64,000 bases of DNA from Bradyrhizobium sp. AZCC 1721 (GTDB lineage Bacteria > Pseudomonadota > Alphaproteobacteria > Rhizobiales > Xanthobacteraceae): NCBI RefSeq assembly GCF_036924715.1, contig NZ_JAZHSB010000001.1:372001-436000 (forward strand), in the 5' to 3' direction. The translations under genes were made by a program, and so were the position numbers. Below are positions 33,797 through 43,195 of this stretch, piece by piece (position 1 is the stretch's first letter; every line of letters begins with the position of its first letter). The notes beneath the pieces were generated by a model. That model had not been told where the DNA came from and did not search any database. It saw only the letters and a program-made list of their open reading frames with translations.

Positions 33797-34345
33797 ATGT
33801 CCGGATTCAATAGCCTCGTCCTGGAGGAGCAGCGTCACCTGAAGTGGCGCGCGCTGGACTGGCTCGAGCAGGTTCTGATGATTCTCTGCGGCGTCGCCAT
33901 CACCGGGTTCTCCGTCCTGGTGATGTGCGACATCGTTACCCGCACCATCGGTCATCCCTGGCTCTGGCTCCAGGAAGCGACGATGACGTTTTTCATCTAT
34001 GGCATCTTCATCGGCGTGGGCGCGGCGACGCGGCGCAACGATCATCTCTATCTTGCCGTGCTGGCGGAATCGCTCACCGGCAACACGCGGCTGTTCTTCG
34101 AGACGTTCAACCGGCTGGTGGTGCTCGGCGTCGCGCTCTGCATGATCTATTTCGGCTATTTGAATTTTCTGGACGGCTTCAAAAGCCTGCGCATGCCGTC
34201 AATGACGCCATTGGCGAGCCTGTACGCAGCCATTCCGCTCTGCGGTGTGCTGATCGCCCTTTTCACCATCGAGCAGATCGCCAACGGCTGGAAGAACGGC
34301 TTCGGCGGCCTGTCGGATGCCGACGAGAAGAGGAGGGCGCTGTGA
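33797..34345 (+). CDS. dctQ: TRAP transporter small permease DctQ
   Basis: The 182-residue protein has four membrane helices and the DctQ pattern DWLEQVLMILCGVAITGFSVLVMCDIVTRTIG, WLWLQEATMTFFIYGIFIG. ATG 33797 is chosen because the family N-terminus begins there; the frame is open to 33737 without a ribosome binding site. Its stop codon overlaps the GTG start of dctM, indicating coupled translation. Confidence 0.9.
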   Translation: MSGFNSLVLEEQRHLKWRALDWLEQVLMILCGVAITGFSVLVMCDIVTRTIGHPWLWLQEATMTFFIYGIFIGVGAATRRNDHLYLAVLAESLTGNTRLFFETFNRLVVLGVALCMIYFGYLNFLDGFKSLRMPSMTPLASLYAAIPLCGVLIALFTIEQIANGWKNGFGGLSDADEKRRAL

Positions 34346-35682
34346 CGACCAATGGCGGGCTCATCTTCCTGATGGGATTTCTCTTTCTGTTTCTCGGCTA
34401 TATGGGCGTGCCGGTGGCTTTTGCCCTGATTGCGTCCGTGCTCGTGGTGACGGCGTTCACGCCGGTCAGCCTCGCCTCGATGATGGCGCAGCTCTTCAAC
34501 GGAATGGATACCGAAGCCCTGCTCGCGGTGCCGTTCTTCCTGCTGGTCGGTGACCTCATGACGTCGGCAAACGTCACCGCCCGCATGATTGCGCTGTCGC
34601 AAACGCTGGTCGGACATTTGCGCGGCGGTCTTGCGCAGGTGGTGACGATCTTCAGCATGTTCTTCGCGGGCATCTCCGGCTCGTCCGCCGCCGACGTCGC
34701 CATTCTGTCGCGAACGCTGGCGCCCGAAATGAAGCGGGAAGGCTATGATCTCGCCTTCACGGCGGCGCTGATCGCCTCCGCCTCGACGATGGCCAATCTC
34801 ATCCCGCCCAGTATCATGGCCGTGGTGTATGGCGCGACCGGCAATGTCTCGATCGGCGGCTTGTTCCTCGCTGGCGTGGCGCCCGGCGTATTCGTCGGCA
34901 TCGGACTGATGATCTACAGTCACTTCTTCGGGCCCGTCGGCATCAAGCGCGAGCGCGCCACATTTGGCATGGTCGCGACTGCCACGAAGCAGGCGGCCGT
35001 GCCGCTGATGATCCCGTTCATCATCATGGGCGGCATCCTCACCGGCCAATTCACACCGACCGAGGCGGGCATCATTGCTGTGGCATATATCGTATTCGTG
35101 GCGATCCCGTTGCTCAATCGCCGGCATTATCGGCACTTGCCGCGCGACATGGCGCTGACCGGACTGCTTTATTCGATCCCACTCATCACCATCGGCGCCG
35201 CATCGGTGTTCGGCTGGATGCTGGCCTATCTACGGGGGCCTGCCGTGGTGTCAGGCTGGATATCGTCGGCGGCTGGCGGCGATCCCTTCCTGATCATGCT
35301 GTTGCTGGTCCTCTTGTTTGTCGTGGTCGGCGACTTCATCGATGCGATCCCTGCGATCATCATTTTCATGCCCATCATCGACGATCTGACCAAGAACGCC
35401 GATATCAATCCGGTGCACATGGGCGTCGTCATCATCGTTACGCTGGCATTCGGGTTGATCACGCCGCCTTACGGGCTTGCGCTGCTGATGGCATCGAAAT
35501 TCGTCGGGGTGCGCTTCGGCCGGGCGATGCTGGCGTCGCTCCCCATCTACATCGTGTTCCTCGCCGCGATCGCGTTCTGCATCTTCTTTCCCGAAGTCGT
35601 GCTGTGGCTGCCCAAGCACCTGCTTCCGGAATCGGTCGGCTGCTTCAAGAATCCGAGCGGTGCGGGCTATATCTGTCCCTGA
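34342..35682 (+). CDS. dctM: TRAP transporter large permease DctM
   Basis: The 446-residue protein has about 12 membrane helices and characteristic DctM motifs: GMDTEALLAVPFFLLVGDLM, FAGISGSSAADVA, ANLIPPSIMAVVYG, LTGQFTPTEAGIIAVAY and LITPPYGLALLMASK. It starts with GTG 34342 inside the dctQ stop (GTGA), after AGGAGG in the end of dctQ. A much longer open frame upstream only reflects overlap with dctQ. It forms the ion-coupled channel of the TRAP system. Confidence 0.92.
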   Translation: MTTNGGLIFLMGFLFLFLGYMGVPVAFALIASVLVVTAFTPVSLASMMAQLFNGMDTEALLAVPFFLLVGDLMTSANVTARMIALSQTLVGHLRGGLAQVVTIFSMFFAGISGSSAADVAILSRTLAPEMKREGYDLAFTAALIASASTMANLIPPSIMAVVYGATGNVSIGGLFLAGVAPGVFVGIGLMIYSHFFGPVGIKRERATFGMVATATKQAAVPLMIPFIIMGGILTGQFTPTEAGIIAVAYIVFVAIPLLNRRHYRHLPRDMALTGLLYSIPLITIGAASVFGWMLAYLRGPAVVSGWISSAAGGDPFLIMLLLVLLFVVVGDFIDAIPAIIIFMPIIDDLTKNADINPVHMGVVIIVTLAFGLITPPYGLALLMASKFVGVRFGRAMLASLPIYIVFLAAIAFCIFFPEVVLWLPKHLLPESVGCFKNPSGAGYICP

Positions 35683-35848
35683 GACGACCGATGTGCCCGC
35701 AACAATGGTCATTCAGCCGGCAGGCCGGCCGGAGCGCCCCCCAATGGGCAGGGGCACGGTTCGCGCCTTCCGCCAAAATTCTGATCCGTTCCGGCGAATT
35801 GGTGCTAGTCTTGACGCGTTGATCTTCTACCATGGATGGGGACGTCCG

Positions 35849-36325
35849 ATGTATAAGAAGGTTCTTCTCGCCTATGACGGTTCGGTCGAGGGGCGGCGCG
35901 CGTTGCGGGAGGGCGCAAAGCTCGCACAACTCTGCCGTTCCGAGGTCTTTTTGCTCGCCGTCGTCGAGGTCTCCTCGATCATGACGCCCGAGGCCGGGCT
36001 TACGATCCCGATCGAGCTGCAGACCGAGGATTACAAGGCCATCCTGAACGAAGGCGCCGAGCGGCTGAAGGCGCTGGGATTTTCGCCGACCGTGCGGCTC
36101 GAGGTCGGCGATGCCGGGCAGAAAATTGCCGAGGTCGCCGAAGAAATCGGCGCGCATCTCGTCGTGGTCGGGCATCGCCCGCAGGGGACGCTGGCACGCT
36201 GGTTCGGCTCGATCGGCAGCTATCTGGTCAAGCGCCTGCGCTGCAGTGTGCTGGTGGCCCAGACCGAGATCAGCGACGCCGAATTCGAGCGGTTGAAACC
36301 GGCGGAAACGGTGGCCTCGGGATAG
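35849..36325 (+). CDS. Universal stress protein (UspA family)
   Basis: This 158-residue single-domain UspA protein starts MYKKVLLAYDGSVEGRRALREGAKLAQ and has the nucleotide-binding loop VVVGHRPQGTLARWFGSIGSYLVK near the C-terminus, close to the family GxxGxxxxxxxxxG(S/T) pattern. ATG 35849 is the family start; the open frame upstream (35660) lacks family features. It lies 166 bases after dctM and is probably transcribed alone. Confidence 0.9.
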   Translation: MYKKVLLAYDGSVEGRRALREGAKLAQLCRSEVFLLAVVEVSSIMTPEAGLTIPIELQTEDYKAILNEGAERLKALGFSPTVRLEVGDAGQKIAEVAEEIGAHLVVVGHRPQGTLARWFGSIGSYLVKRLRCSVLVAQTEISDAEFERLKPAETVASG

Positions 36326-36344
36326 CCGTAAGGCTGCGCCGAAC

Positions 36345-36752
36345 TTAGTTCGCGGGAACGATGATCTTGCCGATCGGCCACAGCGCGATCCCGGCAAGTT
36401 TTAAGTGTGCCCAGGCAAAGGGAACGCCGATGATGGTTACGGCCAGCAGCACGGCCGTGACGACATGGCCGAGCGCCAGCCACCATCCCGCCAGCACCAG
36501 CCAGATGATGTTGCCGATCACCCCGAGCGGGCCGGTGCCGATATCTTCCTGGCCCGTATAGGCGTCGCGCGAGACCGCCGTGAAGCCGAACGGGAACAAG
36601 GTGTAGGCCGCGATATTGAACGCGGCCCGCGCCCAGGGAATGCCAATGAGCGTGATCGCCATGACGACGGACGCGACCAGCCAGCCGAACGCCATCCACG
36701 CGCCGCCGAGCACGACCCAGATCACATTGAGGAGCAGTGAGACCGGTGACAT
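36345..36752 (-). CDS. YccF-family inner-membrane protein
   Basis: The 135-residue protein contains two copies of the YccF unit (about residues 4-55 and 76-130), each with NxIWxVLxGxWxAxG and IGIPWARAAFNIAAYTLFPFG or IGVPFAWAHLKLAGIALWPIG, giving four or more membrane segments. Function in the cell is unknown. It is convergent with the UspA gene and divergent from the LLM monooxygenase gene. Confidence 0.88.
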   Translation of the reverse strand: MSPVSLLLNVIWVVLGGAWMAFGWLVASVVMAITLIGIPWARAAFNIAAYTLFPFGFTAVSRDAYTGQEDIGTGPLGVIGNIIWLVLAGWWLALGHVVTAVLLAVTIIGVPFAWAHLKLAGIALWPIGKIIVPAN

Positions 36753-36896
36753 GGCTGCTATCCCTGTGTTGACGCAATGCTGACGAAACCGCGCTGCGGG
36801 CGAACCCGATTGCCCCAGGCCCGGCAGACGCTAGACTGATTCCCACGACGATCAAGCAACAAGCGCGCCAAAGAGCACGTCAAGGGAGAAGCGTTC

Positions 36897-37975
36897 ATGC
36901 GTCCGCTCGAATTCGGCTGGTATCTGCCCACGCATGGCGACACCACGGCCTATGGCCTGATGGAAGCGCAGATTCCGGGGTCTCCTGAACTGTGCGACCG
37001 CGTGGTGCAGGCGGCGGAGACGGCTGGCTTCGAATATCTCCTGATCCCGGTCGGTTCCGTGTGCTGGGAAGCCTGGATCACAGGTGCGTTCATGGCGGCG
37101 CGTTCGTCGTCGATCAAGCCGCTGATCGCGGCGCGGCCTGGGTACATCAATCCGGTGCTGCTGGCGAAGATGATCTCGACCTTCGACCAAATGTCGGGCG
37201 GGCGGATCTGCATCAATCTGATCGCCGGTCAGAACGAAAGCGAGGTCGAGGGCGAGGGCGTCCGTTATCCGAAGGAAGCGCGCTACGAATTGATGGAAGA
37301 GGAAGTCTCGATCCTGAAGGCACTTTGGACGACGCGCGGGCCGGTGAATTTCGAAGGCAAGTTTCACAAACTGTCTGGCGCGCACATCCGCCCGCGCCCG
37401 CACCAGCAGCCGTTTCCAAAGTTCTATCTCGGCGGCGGCTCGCGCCAGGCCTGGGAATTGTCGGCCAAACATTCCGACGTGCATTTGTTCTGGGGCGATC
37501 TGCCGGAAAAGATCGCCTCGAATATCGCCGAGATCAGGGAGATGGCGCGCGCGCATGGCCGCGAGAACGACATCGGCTTCGGCATGCGCCTTCAAGTGAT
37601 CTGCCGCGAGAACGAGGCGGACGCCTGGGGGGCCGCCGATCATCTGGTACGGCATGCGACCGAGCGGCAGAAGCAGGAAATGAAAACGCTTTACAACAAA
37701 TCGGAAGCGAACCAGCGCGTACAGCAGCTCGCCCGTGAGCATGGCGATCTCCTGCTGCCGCATCTGTGGACCGGCATCACAAAAGTCCGCCCCGGCGCCG
37801 GCATTGCCGTAGTCGGCAATCCCGTCCAGTGCGCCGACACGCTGCAGCAATTCATGACGCCGGCTGCCACTCGTTCTGCCTGTCCGGCTATCTGCATGAC
37901 GAGGAAGCCGAGCGTTTTGGCCGGCTGATCCGGCCCATTCTCGCCGAGAACAATCGCGGCCGGTGGGTGGCGTAG
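36897..37975 (+). pseudogene. LLM-class flavin-dependent (SsuD-like) monooxygenase, frameshifted near the 3' end
   Basis: The first 319 residues are a normal alkanesulfonate monooxygenase-like LLM protein: LEFGWYLPTHGDT, IAARPGYINPVLLAKMISTFDQMSGGR, NLIAGQNESE, YPKEARYELMEEE, YLGGGSRQAW. At 37855/37856 the sequence TTCATGAC replaces the expected TTCATCGAC, and the frame goes to an unrelated 24-residue end at 37928. The family tail (DAGCHSFCLSGYLHDEEAER then FGRLIRPILAENNRG) resumes one frame over and stops at 37975. About 40 C-terminal residues are lost. A sequencing error would look the same. Confidence 0.85.
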
Positions 37976-38142
37976 CGCGGACGGCGGATGCCGGCCGTCA
38001 TGCTGCAGTGCAGCCGAATGCCCGATGACGCCGGGCGCATTGCTGCGCTGCGCCGAGGCACACTCTTTATATCGCTATATCGCTCGCGGTGGTGTGTGGG
38101 CGGCGCTAAAGTCGGGCCGCGAATTCAACTGGGTACCGCCAA

Positions 38143-40077
38143 ATGAGTGGATCGAGCTCGGTACTTGCGTGGAACTCCGCGTTGGAGGAATTCGCGCTGT
38201 TTCGAACGCTCAGTACCGAACAGCGGCTAAAAGCCCTCAACGCCATGGTCCGCCAGGATCTGGTGCGCGGGCAAATGCTGGTCGCGCAAGGCGGGCCGTC
38301 GGACTCGCTCTTCCTGGTGCTGCACGGCGCGCTGGCGGTGCGCAAGACCGGCTATCTCGAACCGATTGCCGAGCTGCGCGCTGGCGAACTGGTCGGCGAA
38401 ATCGGCTTCTTCGCCGATGTCCCGCGCACCGCTGATGTGATCGCCATCCGCGACACCAGCGTGCTGGCGTTGACGCGTCCGGCCTATCAGAAGCTCGTCG
38501 AAGAAGCCCCCGCCATCGTGGAGGCGCTGCTCGCGGCGCTGGCGCGGCGGTTCGCCAAGGAGACCGCGCGCATCACGCCGTTCCCCACTTCGCCGAAAGC
38601 GCGAACGGTGGCGCTGATCGACGGCGGATTGGAGCCTCTGCCGGAAACCTTCGATCGCCGGATGCGCGAGGGGCTGGCTGCGACCCATGCCGAGATCGTC
38701 GACGCTGCGCGTTTGCATGCGATGTTTCCCGGGCGCGCGCTCGATGCGCATGAAGTCACCGAATGGCTCAACAGGCTCGAACACGCCGCGCCGCTGGTGG
38801 TCTATCTCGGCGGCCGCGAGGCTCAGCCCTGGGCGCGCAAGGCGATCCGTCAGGCCGACATGGTCGTGTTCGCCTGTCGCGGCGATGCGCCCGCGGCCCC
38901 ATTGACGGAAATCGAGGCTTTCGCCTGCGAGGTTCATTCGATTTCGGCCCGCCGTCTCGTCCGCATCCATGACCGGCGAAGCGGCGAGGTCTCCGGCACC
39001 GCGGCATGGCTCGCCCGGCTGCCGGCCTTCATGCACCATCATGTCGCGCTCGAAGACCAAATCGATATCGACAGCCTGATTCGTTTTCTATGCGGCCGCG
39101 CCGTCGGCTTCGTCGCCGCCGGCGGCGGCAGTTTTGGAACCGCGCATGTCGGAATCTACAAGGCCTTTCGCGAGCGCGGCGCGATGTTCGACATCTTCGT
39201 CGGCACCAGCGTCGGCTCGGCCATGGTCGCCGGTTTTGCCAAAAATCTCGAAGCCGAGCATCTCGAGCGCGGCACGCATGAAATCTTCGTCAGGAGCCGA
39301 AGCTTTCGGCGGCCGACCTGGCCGCGCTACGCGCTGTTGGATCACAAGGCGTTCGATCGGGCGCTCGCCAATCAATACGGCGCTGACTGCCGGATCGAGG
39401 ATTGCTGGCGGCCGTTCGCGGCCATCGCTACCAATCTTTCGACGCACAATCTCGAACTGATCCGCACCGGGCCGCTTTGGCAGGCGGTCCGCGCATCGAG
39501 CGCGATACCCGGGCTGTTGCCGCCGTTCTACACGGCTGAGGGCGCGATGCTGGTCGATGGATGTCTGATCGACAATGTGCCGGTGGCATCGATGCACCAG
39601 CTCAAGAGCGGCCCCAACCTGGTCGTGCATTTCGGCGAACCGGCGGCGGAGATGTTCGATGTCGATTATGCCTCGCTACCGGGACGGCTGGAATTGATCG
39701 CCGCGATGCTGACGCCGTTCCGTAAAAAACTGCTTCCGGCGGCGCCGAGCGCGGTGAACGTTTTGTGGCGAAGCCTGGTGGCGCACCAGCGCTACGATAC
39801 GTTGCCGGTCGGGCCGTTCGATACGGTGATGCGGCCGCCGCTTCCGCTCGATATCGATGTGACGGATTTCGATCGCCACACGGAAATCTTCGAAGCTTCC
39901 TACCTCTGGGCCAAGGGGGCCATCGCGGCGCTGGAAGCGGGAGGCAGTTCGGCCATCTCAGCCATCCTCGACGCCGGCGCGCTGGAGCGGCGTCAGGCGA
40001 CGGCTGTCGCGGCCTCCAATCGCCCACCCAGCAATCGTCTCGCCTCGGCCGCCGGCTTCGGCGCGCTGAACAGATAG
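38143..40077 (+). CDS. Cyclic-nucleotide-binding patatin-like phospholipase (NTE family)
   Basis: The 644-residue protein has an N-terminal cNMP-binding domain (about 10-130; phosphate-binding cassette GEIGFFADVPRTADVIA, residues 85-101), a linker region (about 150-300) and a patatin hydrolase domain (about 320-500). The latter has oxyanion loop AGGGSFG (327-333), nucleophile Ser357 in GTSVG and Asp473 in DGCLIDNVP. This is the NTE/RssA-type phospholipase arrangement, with hydrolysis probably controlled by a nucleotide. The usual GGGARG oxyanion arginine is Phe here. Its last 85 bases overlap the convergent GGDEF-EAL gene. Confidence 0.88.
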   Translation: MSGSSSVLAWNSALEEFALFRTLSTEQRLKALNAMVRQDLVRGQMLVAQGGPSDSLFLVLHGALAVRKTGYLEPIAELRAGELVGEIGFFADVPRTADVIAIRDTSVLALTRPAYQKLVEEAPAIVEALLAALARRFAKETARITPFPTSPKARTVALIDGGLEPLPETFDRRMREGLAATHAEIVDAARLHAMFPGRALDAHEVTEWLNRLEHAAPLVVYLGGREAQPWARKAIRQADMVVFACRGDAPAAPLTEIEAFACEVHSISARRLVRIHDRRSGEVSGTAAWLARLPAFMHHHVALEDQIDIDSLIRFLCGRAVGFVAAGGGSFGTAHVGIYKAFRERGAMFDIFVGTSVGSAMVAGFAKNLEAEHLERGTHEIFVRSRSFRRPTWPRYALLDHKAFDRALANQYGADCRIEDCWRPFAAIATNLSTHNLELIRTGPLWQAVRASSAIPGLLPPFYTAEGAMLVDGCLIDNVPVASMHQLKSGPNLVVHFGEPAAEMFDVDYASLPGRLELIAAMLTPFRKKLLPAAPSAVNVLWRSLVAHQRYDTLPVGPFDTVMRPPLPLDIDVTDFDRHTEIFEASYLWAKGAIAALEAGGSSAISAILDAGALERRQATAVAASNRPPSNRLASAAGFGALNR

Positions 40078-43000
40078 CCCTGCATCTGGGTGCAGCCGAG
40101 CTGGCGCAGCAGCTCGCGCTGCTGTTCGGTCTCGACACCTTCCGCCGTCGTGCTCATGTTGCGGGCGGCTGCAATGTTCACCACTGCCTGCACGATCGCC
40201 GCCGAGCCGTCGACCTCGATGTCGCTGACGAAGCAGCGGTCGATCTTGATCTTGTCGAACGGGAATCGTTTCAGATAGCTCAGCGAGGAGAAGCCGGTGC
40301 CGAAATCGTCGAGCGCGATGCGCACGCCGATGGCGCGAAGCTGATGCAGGATGGCGAGAGCCGATTCGTCGTCATGGATCAGCACCGCCTCGGTGATTTC
40401 GATCTCGAGCCGGTCGGGCGGCAGGCCGGAGGCGGCCAGCGCGCCGGTGATCCGCAGCGCCAGCGTCGGCGACTTCAACTGGATCGGAGAAACGTTGACG
40501 GCGAGCCGAACCCGAGACGGCCAGCTAGCCGCCTCGGTGCAGGCGGTCTGCATGACCCAATCGCCGAGTTCGTTAATCAGGCCGGTGTCTTCGGCAATCG
40601 GAATGAATTCGGCCGGAGAGACCATGCCGCGTTCGGGATGCCGCCAACGCAACAGTGCCTCGCAGCCCGTCACCTCACCGCTCGTGAGATCCAGCAGCGG
40701 CTGGTAGTGAATTTCGAAGCCGCCGTCGGCCAATGCCTGTCGCAGATCCTGCTCCATGGTGAGCCGTGCCTGGGCGCGCGCATCCATCGCTGGCTCGAAG
40801 AAGCGATGGGTGCGGCGTCCCTCGGCCTTGGCGGCGTACATGGCAAGGTCGGCGTGCTTGATCAACTGGTCGAGTTCGATGCCGTCCTCCGGCGCGAGCG
40901 CGATGCCGATGCTCGCATCAGTCGAGAGATGATGGCCGAGGCACCGATAGGGCTGCCGTATTGCCTCGTAAACGCGGGCCACGAATTCCTCAACCTCCGT
41001 GCGGCCGCCGATCGCGGTCTGGATCACTGCGAATTCGTCGCCGCCGAGACGGGCAATTAGATCGCCGGGCTTGATGCAATCCTTGAGGCAGGCTGCGATC
41101 GCCTTCAGTAGTTCGTCGCCGACATGGTGTCCGAGCGAGTCGTTGATGCCCTTGAACTCGTCGATGTCGATATAGAGCAGTGCGAATCGGTCTCCGCCTG
41201 CGGCCTTGCGAAGCTCACGCTCGATCTGCTCGCGGAACAGCACCCGGTTCGGAAGGTCGGTCAGCGCGTCGTAATGCGCCAGATGCGCGATCTTCTCATT
41301 GGCAAGCCGGCGCTCGGTAACGTCGTCGACGACGTTGATGATGTAATGCGCCTGGCCCGCCGAGTTGCGGATTCCGAGCCGTTTGGAGGTGACGTAGCGC
41401 GGGCCCATCCCCTGGGTTTCCCAGACATGCTCGTCCTTGAACAGGCCGTCGGGAGATTGCAGCGTTTCCTTTCGTCGGCCGCGATGATCTCGGCGGCGGC
41501 CTGCGGAAAGATGTCGGAGGCCGTCCTGCCGATGATCAGGTCGCGCGAGATGCCGAACTGGGCTTCCGCCACGCGGTTGACCAGCAGATAGCGCCGGTCG
41601 TGCACGTCCTTCACGGTGATCTGGGAGGGGATGTGATCGATGATCTGGCTCAGGAAGGCGTAGTTGCGGTCGCGCTCCTGCTCGAGGTTGCGCCGCTCGG
41701 TGATGTCTTCCATGGTGGCGATCCACCCGCCATCCGCCAGCGGCTTTCTCACCGTCAAGAATGTGCGCCCGTCGGCGCATTGGATGACGCTGTGACCCGC
41801 CTGGCCGCGCGCGATGTTCTGCACGACCGAATCGCAGAATTCATCGACGTCGCCATCGAACGAGCCGCGATCCTTGCGATGCTGCATCAGGTCGCGAAGA
41901 TGACAACCGGGCTTGACCACGTCGGCCGACAGATTGTGCATGTCGATGTAGCGCTGGTTGAAGGTGACGAGGCGAGCCGAGGCGTCGAACGTCGCCAGAC
42001 CCTGAATCATGTTGTTCAGGGCGGTATCGAGCCGGCCCCGCTCCGTTTCCAGCCGCTGCTGCGCTTCGCGGCTCTGGCGGATGATCAGGAACAGGATCAG
42101 GGCGATCACCACAGCGGACAGCGTTGCCGCGATGAGCAGGAATCTGGTTTGCTCCTGCCAGTCGGCGAGTGCGGCGGCAACCGTGTTGGTCGCGACCACC
42201 ACGCCCGAGTAGTGCGCGAGTGGAGCCGCAGATCCCAGCCTGGCAGTCTGGTCGATCGGACTTTGCACGCGCAGCGTCTGCGCGCTGCCGCTTTCCCGCA
42301 CGCGCTGCAGCAGCGGCGCGTTCGAAAAATTCTGACCGATCAGTGCGTCAACACGCGGATAGCGGGCCAGCAAGGTGCCGTCGGCATGAAACATCGAAAT
42401 AGCGGCGCCGGTTCCGAGCGCGACGGAAGCGAAGAATTTTTCGTAGTTGGCAGGGTTGATGCGCCGCGTCATCACGCCGAGGAAGATGCCGTCTTCGCCC
42501 TTCAATCGATGAGCAATGACGGAATTCAGGTTGCCCGTCAGATAGCTGCGAACCGACTCGGCTAGAATGGAAGGTGATCGCGAATCGAACTTGAAGCTCT
42601 TGAAGTAGGCCCGCTCGGAAATGTTGAGCTTGGGCGCCGGCAGCGGCCGCGACCAGTTGATCATGTCTCCATTGGAATCGAAGATCGAGATGTCGCCGAG
42701 ATAGGACAAGACGCCCGCCTTCGATCTCAGGACTTCGTGCGCTTCTGCGCTCGCGACGCGTTGCCGGAATTCCTTCTCCGAGCCGATGCCGGAAATCTGC
42801 AGCCGGGAGATCACGTCGTCGGCGAGCGTGTCGGAGTCCTCGAACTGCTGGTCGAAATGGCGGGTGAGCAGAAGAACGGTGTTCTCCAGCTCGCGCTCGC
42901 TGTTGACGAGCGCGCGCTCACGGAAATCGCCGGCCATCATGATGGTACCGACGAAAATCGCTGCGACCAGCAAGCCGCCGCAAAGGGTCAGCCACAACAC

Positions 43001-43132
43001 CGGGCCCCGGATCGTTGCGGCAAGGTGCCGTCCGACGGCCGCGGTTCGGGCCTTCATGCCTCGCAGGTGGGTGAAACAGGTCGCGCATTCTCCCTTCTCC
43101 CCGGGAACATGCATACGATGCGCGCATGTCAT
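39993..43132 (-). pseudogene. Membrane GGDEF-EAL cyclic-di-GMP protein broken by a single frameshift
   Basis: Two overlapping frames make one protein. The first (from 43132) holds a membrane helix, a large Cache-like periplasmic sensor, a second helix and two PAS domains up to AEIIAADER. The second continues ETLQSPDGLFKDEHVW, a PAS C-cap (DDVTERRLANEKIAHLAHYD), GGDEF (ARLGGDEFAV) and EAL (GCEALLRWRHPERG) with DDFGTGFSSLSYLKRF. The switch is at about 41471-41474, where one base is missing from a short run of T (A on the coding strand). Both catalytic motifs are intact, so the ancestor could make and break c-di-GMP. ATG 43132 and ATG 43057 are both possible starts. Confidence 0.85.
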
Positions 43133-43195
43133 AAGCCGTTAGGAAATCCGGTTACCTAAGCCTTAATCGAGGGTCCTTCGGGGCAATCGCCAGGT

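Noticed and set aside
33844..34341. Long N-terminal extension of the DctM frame
   Set aside because: It is the dctQ gene read in another frame; DctM starts at GTG 34342 with a coupled stop/start.
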